From Centrapalus pauciflorus (lineage: Eukaryota > Streptophyta > Magnoliopsida > Asterales > Asteraceae): 64,000 nucleotides of DNA. Location of the stretch: the NCBI GenBank assembly GCA_020465985.1, contig JAANYP010007569.1:1-64000 (forward strand). The letters are read 5' to 3'. Shown one piece after another: positions 46,961-58,280 of the stretch; the first letter of the stretch is position 1, and each line of letters opens with the position of its first letter. Under the pieces are notes generated by a model. It worked only from the letters and a program-made list of their open reading frames with translations, made no database searches and was not told the origin of the DNA. Made by a program: the position numbers and the translations under genes.

Positions 46961-48093
46961 GATGACTGATAGATAGGAAACTTTCCAAGATCGAATGATA
47001 TTTGATTGAAATTGAAACAGTTGATCAATTACTGGAAATTGATCAAACTTGAAAGAATGTTCACTGAAACTCGAATGAACAAGATAATTAACTCGAATGA
47101 TAAGTTGATCAACTCGATTAATGAATGAGTGAATCTCAAACAATATATGTTCAACTCGAATCTATAACAAATCAACTTGTTAGAAGAAGTAAGCAACTCG
47201 AATTAAGTAAAGACTCAACTCGATTCAGTTAGAACAAAACTCGAATCAATAGGGAATGAAACTCGATTGATTCTATGTGGAACTCGATTGATTCTATGTG
47301 GAACTCGATTGATTCTATGTGCAATTTGATTGATTCTATATGCAACTCGATTGATTCTATGTGCAACTCGATTGATTCAATTGTGCAACTCGAATTAAAG
47401 TATGTGTAACTCGATTGTTTCCTTGTTGAAATTAAGGCAACTCGAATATTCTTTCCTTTGAACTTGATCAACTCGAATTGAACTGAGTTCAACTCGAATG
47501 AAATGTTAGTTCAACTAGAATGGAAAGTCAGTTCAACTCGAATGAAATGTTAGTTCAACTCGAATATAAGAAAATATAACTCGATTGACACTAAAGACAA
47601 CTCGATTTAAACTTGAAATCAACTCGAATGTTAAATGCGGTCAACTCGAATTGCCTTAGAACAGTATATAATCCGAGTTTCTTACTTTTTCAAAATTTCA
47701 AGTCTGAAACTCAAATTAATTTGTAAAACTGAGCTATTTCAACCAAATTGATATCGAAGGTAGGGATTTTGATTTCAAACACTTTTTGTGAAAGTTTTTC
47801 GTCCAAAAACATATCTAAATGTGACTTTTTCAATGAAATAGTGAAGAACTTTTGGTTTTTCAATATTTCTGAAAAATCAATAGATCTATTTCTGTGTTTG
47901 ATGAATCAAAACAAATATATGATCAATTCAATCGACTTCCTAACCTCTTCCTTCGATCCAATTTTCACAATCAACAATCAACAGGATTAAAACCCTTGTT
48001 GATTTTTCTGTTTTTCGAAAAAATATTTTCAAGAACAGTGTTCGAAAATATTCAATTTCAAATCAAAAATCACCCTAATACTCTGATACCAAT
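46961..48093 (-). other. T9 leader and primer-binding site
   Basis: Non-coding between LTR and gag. The primer site TGGTATCAGAG on the minus strand (48081-48091) lies two bases from the LTR and matches initiator tRNA-Met over 11 bases. The motif array occupies 47060-47660; 47670-48075 is AT-rich with no clear feature. Confidence 0.85.
47060..47660 (-). repeat. AACTCGAATG motif array in the T9 leader
   Basis: About 23 copies of (T/G)CAACTCGA(A/T)TG in 600 bases. Between 47264 and 47380 five copies form a regular 21-bp tandem repeat (GATTCTATGTGGAACTCGATT). The translated frame through this tandem (47229-47492, minus) is an artefact of the repeat. Confidence 0.92.
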
Positions 48094-48377
48094 TGTGAAT
48101 TATGAATCCTATACATCAATCAACAATCAATAAAGAACAAGATCAAGAACACTAACCAAATGCTTGGATTAATCACTGAATTGATTACCAAATGAGAATG
48201 AGAATCAGTTTCACTGTAGCCCTAGATCCTTCTGAAATTCCGTGCGTACACAATTGCTAAATGTCAGATCCGTATTCTAAACAAAAGTCAACTACCTATT
48301 TATAATATTTACAACTTTGAACAATTTACAAAATAAACCCTAGACTTTGTTTTTCATCAACAAAAGATATTCCAACA
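48094..48377 (-). repeat. T9 5' LTR (284 bp)
   Basis: Nearly identical to 34416-34697. A TATAAATAGG box lies at about 48295-48304. Transcription should start about 30 bases further towards lower coordinates. Confidence 0.95.
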
Positions 48378-48642
48378 TTCTAAGTCTTTGATTATGTCGA
48401 TAAAGTGTATCTCTTTCAGTTTCAAAGAACTTAGAGTCAATTTTAAAACTTAGTTCCCGTACATAGAACACTCTTTTTGCCCCCATCAAACTGTGTCTCT
48501 TTTCGCAAGGAAAAAAAAAATTTGTTTTCGTCAATTTCAAACAATTCTATAGCTTCCTTAAACTCTTTATCAACAATTTTTTTATTTAGATGAAATGTAG
48601 ACAGGAGGAGCAACTGAAAAGTTTTTTAGGTTGCTTTAAAAT
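48378..48642 (-). pseudogene. gag: T8 fragment 2: gag coiled-coil remnant
   Basis: It lies between the target duplications of T9 (TTCTA) and T10 (AAAAT). Minus-strand reading gives helical pieces (VDKEFKEAIELFEIDEN, SKFFETERDTLYRHNQRL) like the gag extension of T10 (51786-52256). Frames change twice. Confidence 0.55.
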
Positions 48643-49060
48643 TGACAGCTTTGATTCCCAATATATTTTGCACTCAAACACAATAAACCAAACGATTTGT
48701 ATTAAGAATATGAATATTACAAAGAGAGAAATTGGGCTCTCAATCTCTAGGAACTTTCACACTCAAATACACACACTTAGGTGGAGACTACTTTGAGGCA
48801 CCTTTTCCAAACCCTAGGATAACAATACTATATTTACATAAGCTTAAATTGGGAACTTGTCCAAACACTCCCCTCAAAGTCTAGAAAATTAAGATTCCTC
48901 ACAAAATAAACTTTTCCTATTTATAAATTGAACCTAAACTTTTATTATATTTAATTATACACTGTTTAGGGCTAACAATCTCCCGTTTAGTGTATAGTTA
49001 AATATTTACAATTAAGCGCAATTACACAAGCTTGAATTACAAGAAATAAAGTTTCTAACA
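48643..49060 (-). repeat. T10 3' LTR (418 bp)
   Basis: Minus strand TGTTAGAAAC to AAAGCTGTCA. The polypurine tract AAGAAGGGGGAGAT (49061-49074) abuts it. A TATAAATAGG box is near 48914-48923. Confidence 0.93.
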
Positions 49061-51129
49061 ATCTCCCCCTTCTTGTAATCATGACTTGTATTCTTCCGAA
49101 GTCTTGGGCTCTAAACTCTGATCTCTGAACTTTGACGTATATCATTAATCTTCTTCAGATGACTCTCCCCTTAAATCTTTCAGATCGGTGGCTCTGTGCT
49201 TTAACTAATGTATTCTCCTTTAAGATCTTCAGCACACATTTCAGCTCAATAATATCTCCCCCTCATGATGATCATGAGAATTATGATCATCATGTAATCA
49301 CTTCAGCTCTCCCCTTCAAATGAACAACCTCAATGTGTCTTTAAATGTTCTTTCTTCATTGAAACAGATGATTACAGACTCAGAAAGAAAATATTACATT
49401 TAAGAACATTACAGATACAAACATACTTATCTCTCTCCTGTGACAAACTCAATCAGTAACTCTCCCCCTCAATAACAGAATATAAACATTTACATCATAA
49501 AGTTCACTCTCCCCTTCAAAACAATAACAATATCTCTATCTCGTTCACAAAAATAGAAAATTGTGAAATTCATGGATTTTCAACCTAAACAAATAAAAGA
49601 TAAATGAAATCATTTGTAAGTAACAATCCAGTTCCACATAGGAATTCTATTTTCACAATAGACTAAGTCTATGTGTCAACACTGGCGTGACATTAACACT
49701 GGTAGGATTTTCAAATAATCATCGTGAAATCCTTTATCATGAAAGAATCACTCATATTTGTTTCGGCTTTGTCTCGGTAGACAAGCTATTTATAGTCACG
49801 CAGACTATCGACTTCATGTGTCCTAGAAGTGTATAGCATTAAGATCTAGACTCAAAGTTCATCAACTGAAGTCGGAGACCGGAGTGGATGTCTTCCTTGT
49901 TTCATTATCAACAATATCCAAATGATATGTCGATAGAGTATGTTATATAACTCCGTGTGAATTGAAACAGAAGTCTTTTAAGAGACAACTGAGTAGCTAG
50001 GGGGGTTAGGTGCATGTGTCACTGGGTCCATGACGTCTTGTTCAATACCTAATTCCAACACATGGAATTTGATAGCAGATGTTGGAAACCCAGGAGATTG
50101 ACACGGTGTTGGTAGGATTTATCTTTTCTTATAATCCTTTCTCACCCCTCATCTCTCGTCATTTTCAACTGTACTCCCTCCAGCTCACTTTTAGAATATA
50201 ATGATAGTCAGAATGTGTAGCATTTTTAGTTCATGATGCACCCCCATCTCCTTTTGATAACCATTCTCATTTACATTTTATCTCTGCTTGACTCTGTTAG
50301 TACCCCGTGGTAACTAATAATCCTCAACTAATTGACCTGAGAACCCTTACTCACACAAACTAAAGTGGTTTGCTCCTTGCGTAGGTCTTCCGGATCTGAT
50401 TCAGCATGATATCTTGAAAGATATAGTAGTTAAGCTCATAGGGTATTTCAGAAGATGGATGAGAGTTGAATGAAATATCTTGGGAAGTTTGAGAGACCGT
50501 ATGAGAGAACTTCAATATAGAGACTGATATGAGATTTGGAATGAATCAGACTATCATGAAAGAATTAGCTTGTATGGGATAAACTTAATGTATGAGAGAA
50601 TCAGAAAACGTTGGAGAAATCAGAATATTTGAGAGAATCTCAGGACGAATGAGATCAAGATCATCATGGAGATTAGCTCGATTAATCCTGGTGGAAATTT
50701 ATTCAGTCAGAGAATCAGATTATTGTAACAAAACCTTTTAAAGTGTGCATTAGAGTATTCAGATTGCTTACACACTATTCGTTAAGATGTCATCTTCTGA
50801 GCGCATATGAAACTCCCCCTGCGAATAAGAACAATATCAGTGAAACATAAATTGTTATGAGTGAATTTCAAGAACGAAACTCAAACTGAAACTGATAAGC
50901 ATAAAATGTGGGGAAATTCCAGAGAAGTCGCGGAACCACAGGTTTTAAACTGGATGTTTAGAAACCATCTAAACATGAAAGCACGGGTTCTGATCTGTCT
51001 TGATGCAGAAGCCATTGTTTTGAAGACCGAGTTCTACTCAGAAGTAAGTAGAAGCCATTTCAGTAAAGTCCGGGTTTCAGTCTAAAGTGATCTGAAAACC
51101 ATTTCACCTGCAAAAATAATTCAAGTGCC
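49061..51129 (-). other. T10 internal non-coding region with repeated polypurine tracts
   Basis: No frame or motif of a retrotransposon protein is recognisable. On the minus strand GGGGAGA-type tracts recur near 49062, 49161, 49252, 49306, 49461 and 49508, and once more near 50811. The remainder is AT-rich unique-looking sequence, possibly a diverged spacer or captured DNA. Confidence 0.6.
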
Positions 51130-52256
51130 CTTTGGTATCCATTGCCTTATGGATCCAGGCGGGTTAGGTGATTTGGGTAGCATGAGTTTTGGTACCCATC
51201 TCTAACAATTATTTTTTGTTAGAAAACTCAAAACGCAAAACTTCTGTTGTTTCAGAATAGTTTGATTTGACAGTGAAAGTTTTCCTTTGAAAGAACTTTC
51301 TAGAATTGGCCTGTTTTTGGTAAAACGTTATCGATTTCTTAGAAGATTTCTTCTTAGAATGATGAGGTGTGTTACTAGAAAATTTTTGAAGAATAGATTT
51401 GGATGAAACACTAGTGTGATTCTTAACCAGAAGCTCAGAAATGATTTTCTCTTTTCCTTTGTTAATCTTATGAAGATACTGAAACTTTAAGTGCATAGAG
51501 TAATCAACATGATCACTGATTTTTATTCGTCTCAACACTTCTGATGATATATGAGCCATTGTCAAGATCAGGTTCAATTTCTTCCTCAAGGTCCTGATTA
51601 ACCTTCAATTTTGAAAACTTCGGCTCAAATTCATTATCAGAAGATAAAAAGAAGGAATCATGAGACTAGACATTCTTAAGGTTACTGCCTTTAGCACTCT
51701 TTGAGTCACTGTTGACTACGGAGTCACTTGGAGGTGAACAAGTCTTAAAAGTTTTAGAAAACCAAAAAATTTGATCTTCTAGACCCTATATAATGATTGA
51801 GTAAGAAGCTCTGTCATCATCAAAAGATTTAGAGTCGGTTTTAAAACTTTGTTCTTTGATTAAGAACAACTTTTTCTCATCATCAAGACAATTGGATTTC
51901 AGTTGGAAATCCTTTTCTTTGAGTGCAAAGTGACTTCGTTCAACCTCAAGTGATTCTGTAGAAGACGTTAAAGCACACTCGAGGTCAGAGATTTTGTTCT
52001 CAAGAGATATGAGATTCTCGGAATGGAGATCAGAAGAATTTGACTTAAAAATCTTACCTTCAAGAACTATGGCCTTCTTGTACCATTCAAGAATATGATC
52101 TGAAAGATTTTTACATTGTTGCTCTCTAGTTCGGCTCTCACTTTTTGACATCTCAAGTTGCTTTGTGAAATCTGTGAGTTGTTGTTCATAAGACTTCTCG
52201 CAGAGTTCCAAGCTTTCTTCTTTTCCACAAAGTCCATGTTCAAAATCTTGTAACAA
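51130..52256 (-). pseudogene. gag: T10 gag coiled-coil remnant
   Basis: From 52256 to 51786 about 156 codons encode a Glu/Lys/Ser/Leu-rich coiled coil (ENLISLENKISDLECALTS, SLEVERSHFALKEKDFQLK). A second open stretch (51589-51209) is Lys/Ser-rich and ends near W-V-P-K and W-I-P-K units at 51130-51190, the same kind of tail that precedes protease in T9. The capsid-like N-terminus and zinc knuckle are absent, so this is a gag fragment, not a functional gene. Confidence 0.7.
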
Positions 52257-53562
52257 TCTTTGGCTATTGCAAGTTCTTTTACCTTTTCCTTAAGAATATT
52301 GTAGTTGTTTCTCGAATTTGTTCTGATTCTTTAAGCTTCTCGAATAACGCGAGAAAATCACTGTTACTGACTGAAGAGCTTGTATGTGTGGAAAATCCTT
52401 GAGTCATGATTGTGGAGTGCAAAAGGTGGATCTTCTAGATTGGAAACAGGAAAAACTCAGAAACTTCACAAGTTCGGATGTTGATCAATCCGAGATTCCT
52501 GATATGAAATTTAATGGGCAATGGATCGAAATTTTCAAATCAGTCCAAGGTTGATAGATCAAAAGATTGTCTAAGGATAGATATCCAAATTTGAAGCTCT
52601 ACAAATGTATCCGAGGTTGGTAATTTAGTGAAACGTGGATCAGAAATGGGTTTTGGACGTTGATTTTTCAGCTTCTCTACATAAAAATTCCTGTAACTTC
52701 TTTCTGGAGTCGAATTGGGCCTTGACAATTGCCCAAACAAACTTCTCCCATTCTAGAAATCGTAGATGTCGATTCAAGCTTCGTTTCGGCAAATGGTAGG
52801 CCCTCTAACGATGTTCCAGTCAAAAGTTATGGCCTCTAGAAGCACTGTAAGTCACAATTTCGGATGGATTTGAAGTTTGGTGCGAAGAGTGGTCTGAATT
52901 TCGGATGTATGGTCCGATGTTCGGATGTATGATACGAAATTCGGATGGAGTGTAGTATGGTTTGAATTTCGGATGGTCCGAAGTATGGTCCGAATTCGGA
53001 AGGAGTGATGTATGGTCCGAAATTTAGATGATGATCCGAATTTCAGATGGATGGTCCGAAGTTTGGATGGATGGTCCGAATTTCGGATAGACCCGAAGTT
53101 TGACTTAGTCAAATTCTCAGAAAAAACGCAGCAGAACTACTGCTGTTGAACATGATGAACAGTACCCAGAACTTCAAAAATCCAACTCCAAATAATGTAG
53201 AAACCCAAATAAATGATTCCTTAATGCTCGAAAATAATAATAAACACTTTTTAAACAAATTTCAACCTCTAATTTCTACAAATCTATAATTAATTTCGAT
53301 GAATCACCATGAACATTCGAAAAAACATGAAATAATAAAATATCTCTTAGATCCAAAAATTAACCCTCAAATCACATTGAAAACTAGCAAATAATGATAG
53401 GAATTAACTAATAATCATCAAACGATCACAGATCTATCAAAATAAAGCGGAAAGAACAATTTATTTTGAGATCAAGAATGAAAAACCGTATGAATATGGA
53501 CTATTTTATGAAGAACACGATTTTTTCAAGTTGAAATCCAATCTTCTTGCTCTGATACCAAT
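52257..53562 (-). other. T10 leader with TTCGGAT array and primer-binding site
   Basis: A TTCGGAT/ATCCGAA array lies at 52855-53105 (about 20 words, often GGATGGTCCGAA). 53110-53545 is AT-rich without coding signal. The primer site TGGTATCAGAGC on the minus strand (53549-53560) lies two bases from the LTR. Confidence 0.8.
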
Positions 53563-53979
53563 TGACAGCTTTGATTCCCAAAATATTTTGCACTCAAACA
53601 CAATAAACCAAACGATTTGTATTAAGAATATGAAGATTACAAAGAGAGAAATTGGCTCTTAATCTCTAGGAACTTTCACTCTCAAAAACACATACTTAGG
53701 TGGAGGCTACTTTGAGGCACCTTTTCCAAACCCTAGGAGAACAATACTATATATACCTAAGCTTAAATTGGGAGTTTGTCCAAACACTCCCCTCAAAATC
53801 TAGGATGTTAAGATTCCTCACAAAGTAAACAATTTTTATTTATAAATTGAACTAGACTTTTATTATATTTAATTATGCACTATTTTAGGGCTAACAATCT
53901 CCAGTTTAGTGTATAACTAAATATTTACAATTAAGCGCAATTACACAAGCTTGAATTACAAGAAATATAGTTTCTAACA
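53563..53979 (-). repeat. T10 5' LTR (417 bp)
   Basis: Aligns end to end with 48643-49060, about 7% different. Bounded by the primer site on one side and AAAAT on the other. Confidence 0.93.
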
Positions 53980-54401
53980 AAAATCTTTAAAAACATCATG
54001 GAACAACCATTTGTAATAATATCTTGAACAACATATGCCAGTACTTTTTTCTCATTCTTCTTCGCCATTTAAAAAAGAGCATCCTGGAGATCCTTAGCTT
54101 CCTTTGAAAGTGTTTCAACTTCTCCTCCAGAAGATCTATTTTGATGTTCAAGAACAGAGATTGGAACATATGGGTGAGCTATGAGAGTAACATGTTTAGC
54201 TTTCAACTCTGACTCTGAGTAACTATAGATGTAGTCACCATCTAAAGTTAGTACTCTGGAGGAATAACTGTCATTTAGTTGCTCATAGGCAGGAGGAGTT
54301 TGAGTTTTGCTCAAATTTTTCCTATTAATTTCCTCTTGGGCAGTAAGTCTTCTGTAGATCGATGCAAAATGATCTTATATCCACTTCTCATACACCAATA
54401 G
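53980..54401 (-). pseudogene. gag: T8 fragment 3: gag coiled-coil extension
   Basis: About 82 open codons (54314-54069) carry YEQLNDSYSSRVLTLDGDYI and LIAHPYVPISVLEHQN, close to YEELNESYPSRVPTLDEDFL and QLYIPAKVLQQQ of T3 gag. Flanking pieces in other frames extend the match (a degraded MRSGYK block near 54385). It is a minus-strand copia gag remnant cut by T10 and T11. Confidence 0.75.
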
Positions 54402-55698
54402 TGTAACATCCTACCAAATCACATAAATGTCACGTTAACACAATATCATAAGTGGCAATAACGCATAGAATCCATGATACACATGTCAAAGGATAATACA
54501 AGTCACAGTTATTTTAAACTTTTATACAAAGGAGTTAACAGAGTAATTGCAGGTTCAGTACAGTTAACAACCCTGGTTAGGCTAACATAACACCACAAGT
54601 GATCCCAAGTCCTAATTCGGCAGTTACTGCTGCTGAGCCCCTTTCTGATTCCCTGAACATGTTAGACTCGAAGATGTAAGCTGGAAAGCTTGTAAGTACG
54701 CGAGGCTTAGACTCTGCAGAATAAACATATAACACAAACACATAGCACATGGAAATCATTGTCTCTATCCCTGGAAATCAACAATATATCTCAGGTATAG
54801 TCACAATAAAGCATGAGATCCGAAGCCCTGTACGCATAATCCCTGTGGGGACACTTCCCCGGATAACAAACCGCACGTTGCAGTGATTAGCAAAATCATG
54901 TGGCTTAGGAGCGACCTGGATACAGGCCTCACCATGTATACACGCTCTGAAGACTGGTTAGGGACAGTCAGCCCGCACAATCACTCATCGCGAGTCACCG
55001 TCCGTATGGAACTCATCACGGACACCCTGGAATGGGTCTCATCTCATGCATAATATACACATATAATAAGAATAGCATTATACATGGGGTTCACGTCCCT
55101 GTGTCATACACAACACATAAAACAACAATAGTTACACAACTAGACTTGTAAAATGATCCCGCGGTTTAGAAAAGAACTCGAGTACTCACCTGATTGCTCT
55201 ATTTGATTCCCGAAACCCCGAAATTCCTGATCCGGCTCGGCTTGCTGTCTACTCGTCCCTCTTTTCCCCAAGAGCACAATAAGAATGATGATGATGATGA
55301 TGAATCCTTGCACTCAATCCTTGATTATGGATCCCTTTTGATGTTGTTTACTCCAGAACCACACACACATAACACACTTTCAGATTTATCAAGTGAAAGA
55401 AGGGAGAGTGGATTTCAAATAAGGGCTATATATATACGGTTTCCATTTTTAGTAACCCCGAACCCAATAATCTGAACCCAATATCATATTTTCACTATTA
55501 ATATCAACTCAACCCATTTAATCTCGTGATCTCATAAACATAATTAATCCGCTAAAATTATAAATCGGTGCCACATATATCGCAATCCCGACACGTATAA
55601 ATCCACTAACCGGGATATAACTGGACCAACACAATATTATTAAAATAATAATCTTCTAAGATAAATCCACGTACCAGGTTCAAAAACGGGATGTTACA
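54402..55698 (-). repeat. T11: probable solo LTR, gypsy type
   Basis: 1297 bp bounded by TGTAACATCC and GGGATGTTACA, inverted termini typical of LTRs. On the minus strand a TATATATATAG box near 55430, about 270 bases into the element, followed by CT-rich sequence, mirrors the layout of the T4 LTR. It splits the T8 gag. The flanks AATAG and GACAA do not match, so no target duplication is seen. Short apparent frames inside are not supported. Confidence 0.7.
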
Positions 55699-56260
55699 GA
55701 CAATTATTAAGAGTAGGCAGAACATCATAAACCTTTTCAAGAAATTGACGACCTTCAAATCCAATGCTTTCTTTAGAATTTTAAAACCAGGTTTCCTTAG
55801 GCTTATTATTGTGAATGATTTGATCAGTTGGTTCGTGTTTATTGAGTGTATCTTCCAAACTTTTAATTTTGACATACTTATCAACCATTTCATCATATAT
55901 CCTTTCATATTTAGCATTGTTACTAGTGTTCTCAATTTCAAGAGACTTCAACCTTTTGTTTTGTTTCAGTGAGCTGTGATTAAAGTATTGAGTTATTTTT
56001 AGTAACCTTGGTCAGAGATGACTGAAAATATTCATTCACTACTTCAACCTCAGCTCTCTCAAGTTGAAGTTCAACAAGAACACTTTGTTCACTTTTCCAT
56101 CTCTTTTTAAATAGTTTGTTTTTTTTCTTTTTCTTTCTTAAGTTGATCATAAAGCTTAGAAGGGATAAGGTTTACCACGGACGTTGATGTAGTGAGTGTC
56201 ACGCCTGAGAGTATCTTCTTGTTCAAACCAATCATCTTGAAAAACACTCTTGAAATGCTT
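55699..56260 (-). pseudogene. gag: T8 fragment 4: gag coiled-coil extension
   Basis: Minus-strand pieces across frames read YVKIKSLEDTLNKHEPTDQI and NKPKETWF, matching RIKTLDDAFLKRGQTEQTI and NQPKETRF of T3. Further right, near 56130-56230, VVNLIPSKLYDQLKKEKEK resembles the later IP-x-K block of the same protein, out of the expected order, which suggests a rearrangement or a second copy. No 5' LTR of T8 is recognisable. Confidence 0.6.
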
Positions 56261-58280
56261 GTTTGATTAGATCTTCACATTGGTGATTGACTTGTGTTGA
56301 TTCAACACTTGGAATTCGAATGTTCTTATACTAAACTTCCGAATGTAAAATTTTCTGAATCTTAAAACTGTCGAACTTTAATAGTTTCGAAGCACAAAAA
56401 TTCCAAAACTTAGTTCCGAAGTGACTTTTTCAAAACACACACAAACTTTTCTCTTGAAATTATTCCAAAATAAATCAAGTTCCGAAGATCGAACTTCTGA
56501 ACCGATATCCTTAAAAAAAATCAATTCAAGTTAAACTTACGATGACAAAAGAAGTCAAAAAGTTAAAAACAAATTCACTTAAAAACTCCGAAAGTTAAAA
56601 AAAAAAAAAAAAAAACAGAAAGCAAACTACTTAATAAAAATCCCAAAAGAAAATTTAACTACTAAAAAAAATTCATTGACCAAAACAATTGAAAGTTCAG
56701 AGAATTATAAAAAATAACAAGTTCTAAATGAAAAAAAAATTCCGAAAGTTGCAAAAGAAATTGAATCGGAAGTTTGACTTAACTTTAATCCAAATTTCAT
56801 CCAACATTTGGGTTATTGACCGGATATTAACCTATATCCGATCAGGTTATTATGAAAAAAAAATAGTTTTTTTAATAACCGGTTCGGATCTTAATCGGGT
56901 TTTGGACCCAATAAAATGTAATCTAGTAAACTATCTAACTAGTTCCGGATATAAAAAACTGATTCTCAAAAACCGGTGACAAAGCTGATTTTTTTAAAGA
57001 AAAAATTCCCCTTTTTCATCTTTTATTTTATTTTAGGCTTTCAATTTGGGTTTCACCATTTTTTTATCATCAATTTGATAAATATTTCATTTGAGCTTTT
57101 ATTTTCTAATAAAATTGGGCTTTTTAAATTATTTTAGAAATTATAACTATAATTTATACATTTATACTTATAATTTATAAACTTATAATTATAATTAAGA
57201 TAATAAAACTTCAAACAAATATAGTGTTACTTCAATCAAATATATTTTATATTATATTTGATTATAAATACATACAGAATTTAAAATTATAAAATTTGTG
57301 TATTCAAAGATCGATTTTTTACCGGTTTTTAATAACCGGTTAATTATCTGGTAAAAAATCCTGTCTACGGAAAAAACTGAATCCGGTTCAAAATTCGATC
57401 CGGTTATAAAAAGAAAACCGTGTAACCAGTTATGGATCGTAATCGAATAACCGGAGTTTTTGTTCACATCTATGATGGACCTTAAAAAGAAAAAACTCAA
57501 AAGTCGAATTTGGCAACAACTATTCCATTCACAAAAAAATTTCCGTCCAAAACTTAAACACAAGCAGTCAAGCACCCACCAGCCCACCAAACAATGAAAA
57601 TCCATCACCGGCCCATCTTTTTGTGTGTGCACAATTGAGATAATTCTTAGAATAATGATTATACTAATAATAATATCAATGAGCAGATTAATAAAATCAA
57701 ACAAACCAATCCATTAAATATTGTTAGTCTTAAATAACCAAGCAATGTAAACAATCAAACAATATAATATAAGATTAAGAACAACAATCATACCCAATAA
57801 CCGAATAATAATAAATCTTGAACGAAGAACGCGAATATTATTCTATCTGAGCATGACGACAACACATGTTCCTAACATCTTCAACTACTTTATTTAAGCT
57901 AAACTCTAAAGGGTCTAAGCCCGTGAGTTAATCTATTAAAGCTCGTACAAAATAACTTATCATATTCAATAATTACAATTAAGCTCTAGTTAAGTCTATC
58001 ATTTTTTTTTTAGTTTTGAGTTAAGAAGTTTGATATATTTTGGTTTGTGAAACAATTACTTCTTATATGTTAATGGGTATATAGATTTGTATTTATTTAT
58101 ATATTTGATTTCATCCTATAATTTAAAGTTTAATCGTAAAATTAAATTTTTGGATTATCCAAAAGTCGGATTTAGATTCGCTGCATTCGCATAACAATAT
58201 TCATGTATCCGATTTTTGGATTATCCAAATTTTAGATTAATTGAAAATCAGATAATCCAAAAATGAACACTGTTACATCG
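56261..58280. other. AT-rich non-coding stretch
   Basis: No gene is seen. 56290-56510 has scattered TTCCGAA/TTCGAA words like the element leaders. There is a poly-A run near 56600-56617. The words AACCGGTT and CCGGTTATTA recur at 56815-56985 and 57318-57450, partly in opposite orientation, hinting at a decayed repeat. 57840-58280 is featureless AT-rich sequence with short inverted GGATTATCCAAA words near 58150-58255. Confidence 0.5.

Larger units (their letters stand above)
34416..48377 (-). mobile_element. T9: full-length Ty1/copia element with extra frame
   Basis: Complete 13,962-bp element on the minus strand, with LTRs at both ends and perfect target duplications TTCTA (34411-34415 and 48378-48382). 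Order from 48377 leftwards: 5' LTR, primer site, leader with motif array, gag, coiled-coil extension, protease, integrase, RT, RNase H, spacer, extra frame, polypurine tract, 3' LTR. By hand count the LTRs differ at three substitutions plus one small indel cluster in 282-284 bp, so insertion was recent, yet the coding regions carry at least nine disabling changes. Confidence 0.95.
48643..53979 (-). mobile_element. T10: short non-autonomous copia-type element
   Basis: Complete 5337-bp element with 418- and 417-bp LTRs and perfect target duplications AAAAT (48638-48642 and 53980-53984). It keeps a primer site, leader array, part of the gag coiled-coil extension and a polypurine tract, but no protease, integrase or RT can be seen. 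It would depend on another element's proteins. LTR divergence is about 7% by hand count, so it is older than T9. Confidence 0.93.

Noticed and set aside
47229..47492. Small protein with His-Ile-Glu-Ser-Ile-Glu repeats
   Set aside because: It is the 21-bp tandem repeat of the T9 leader translated; no start context and no conservation.
49061..51129. A captured host gene inside T10
   Set aside because: No sustained open frame or recognisable protein motif could be found on either strand.
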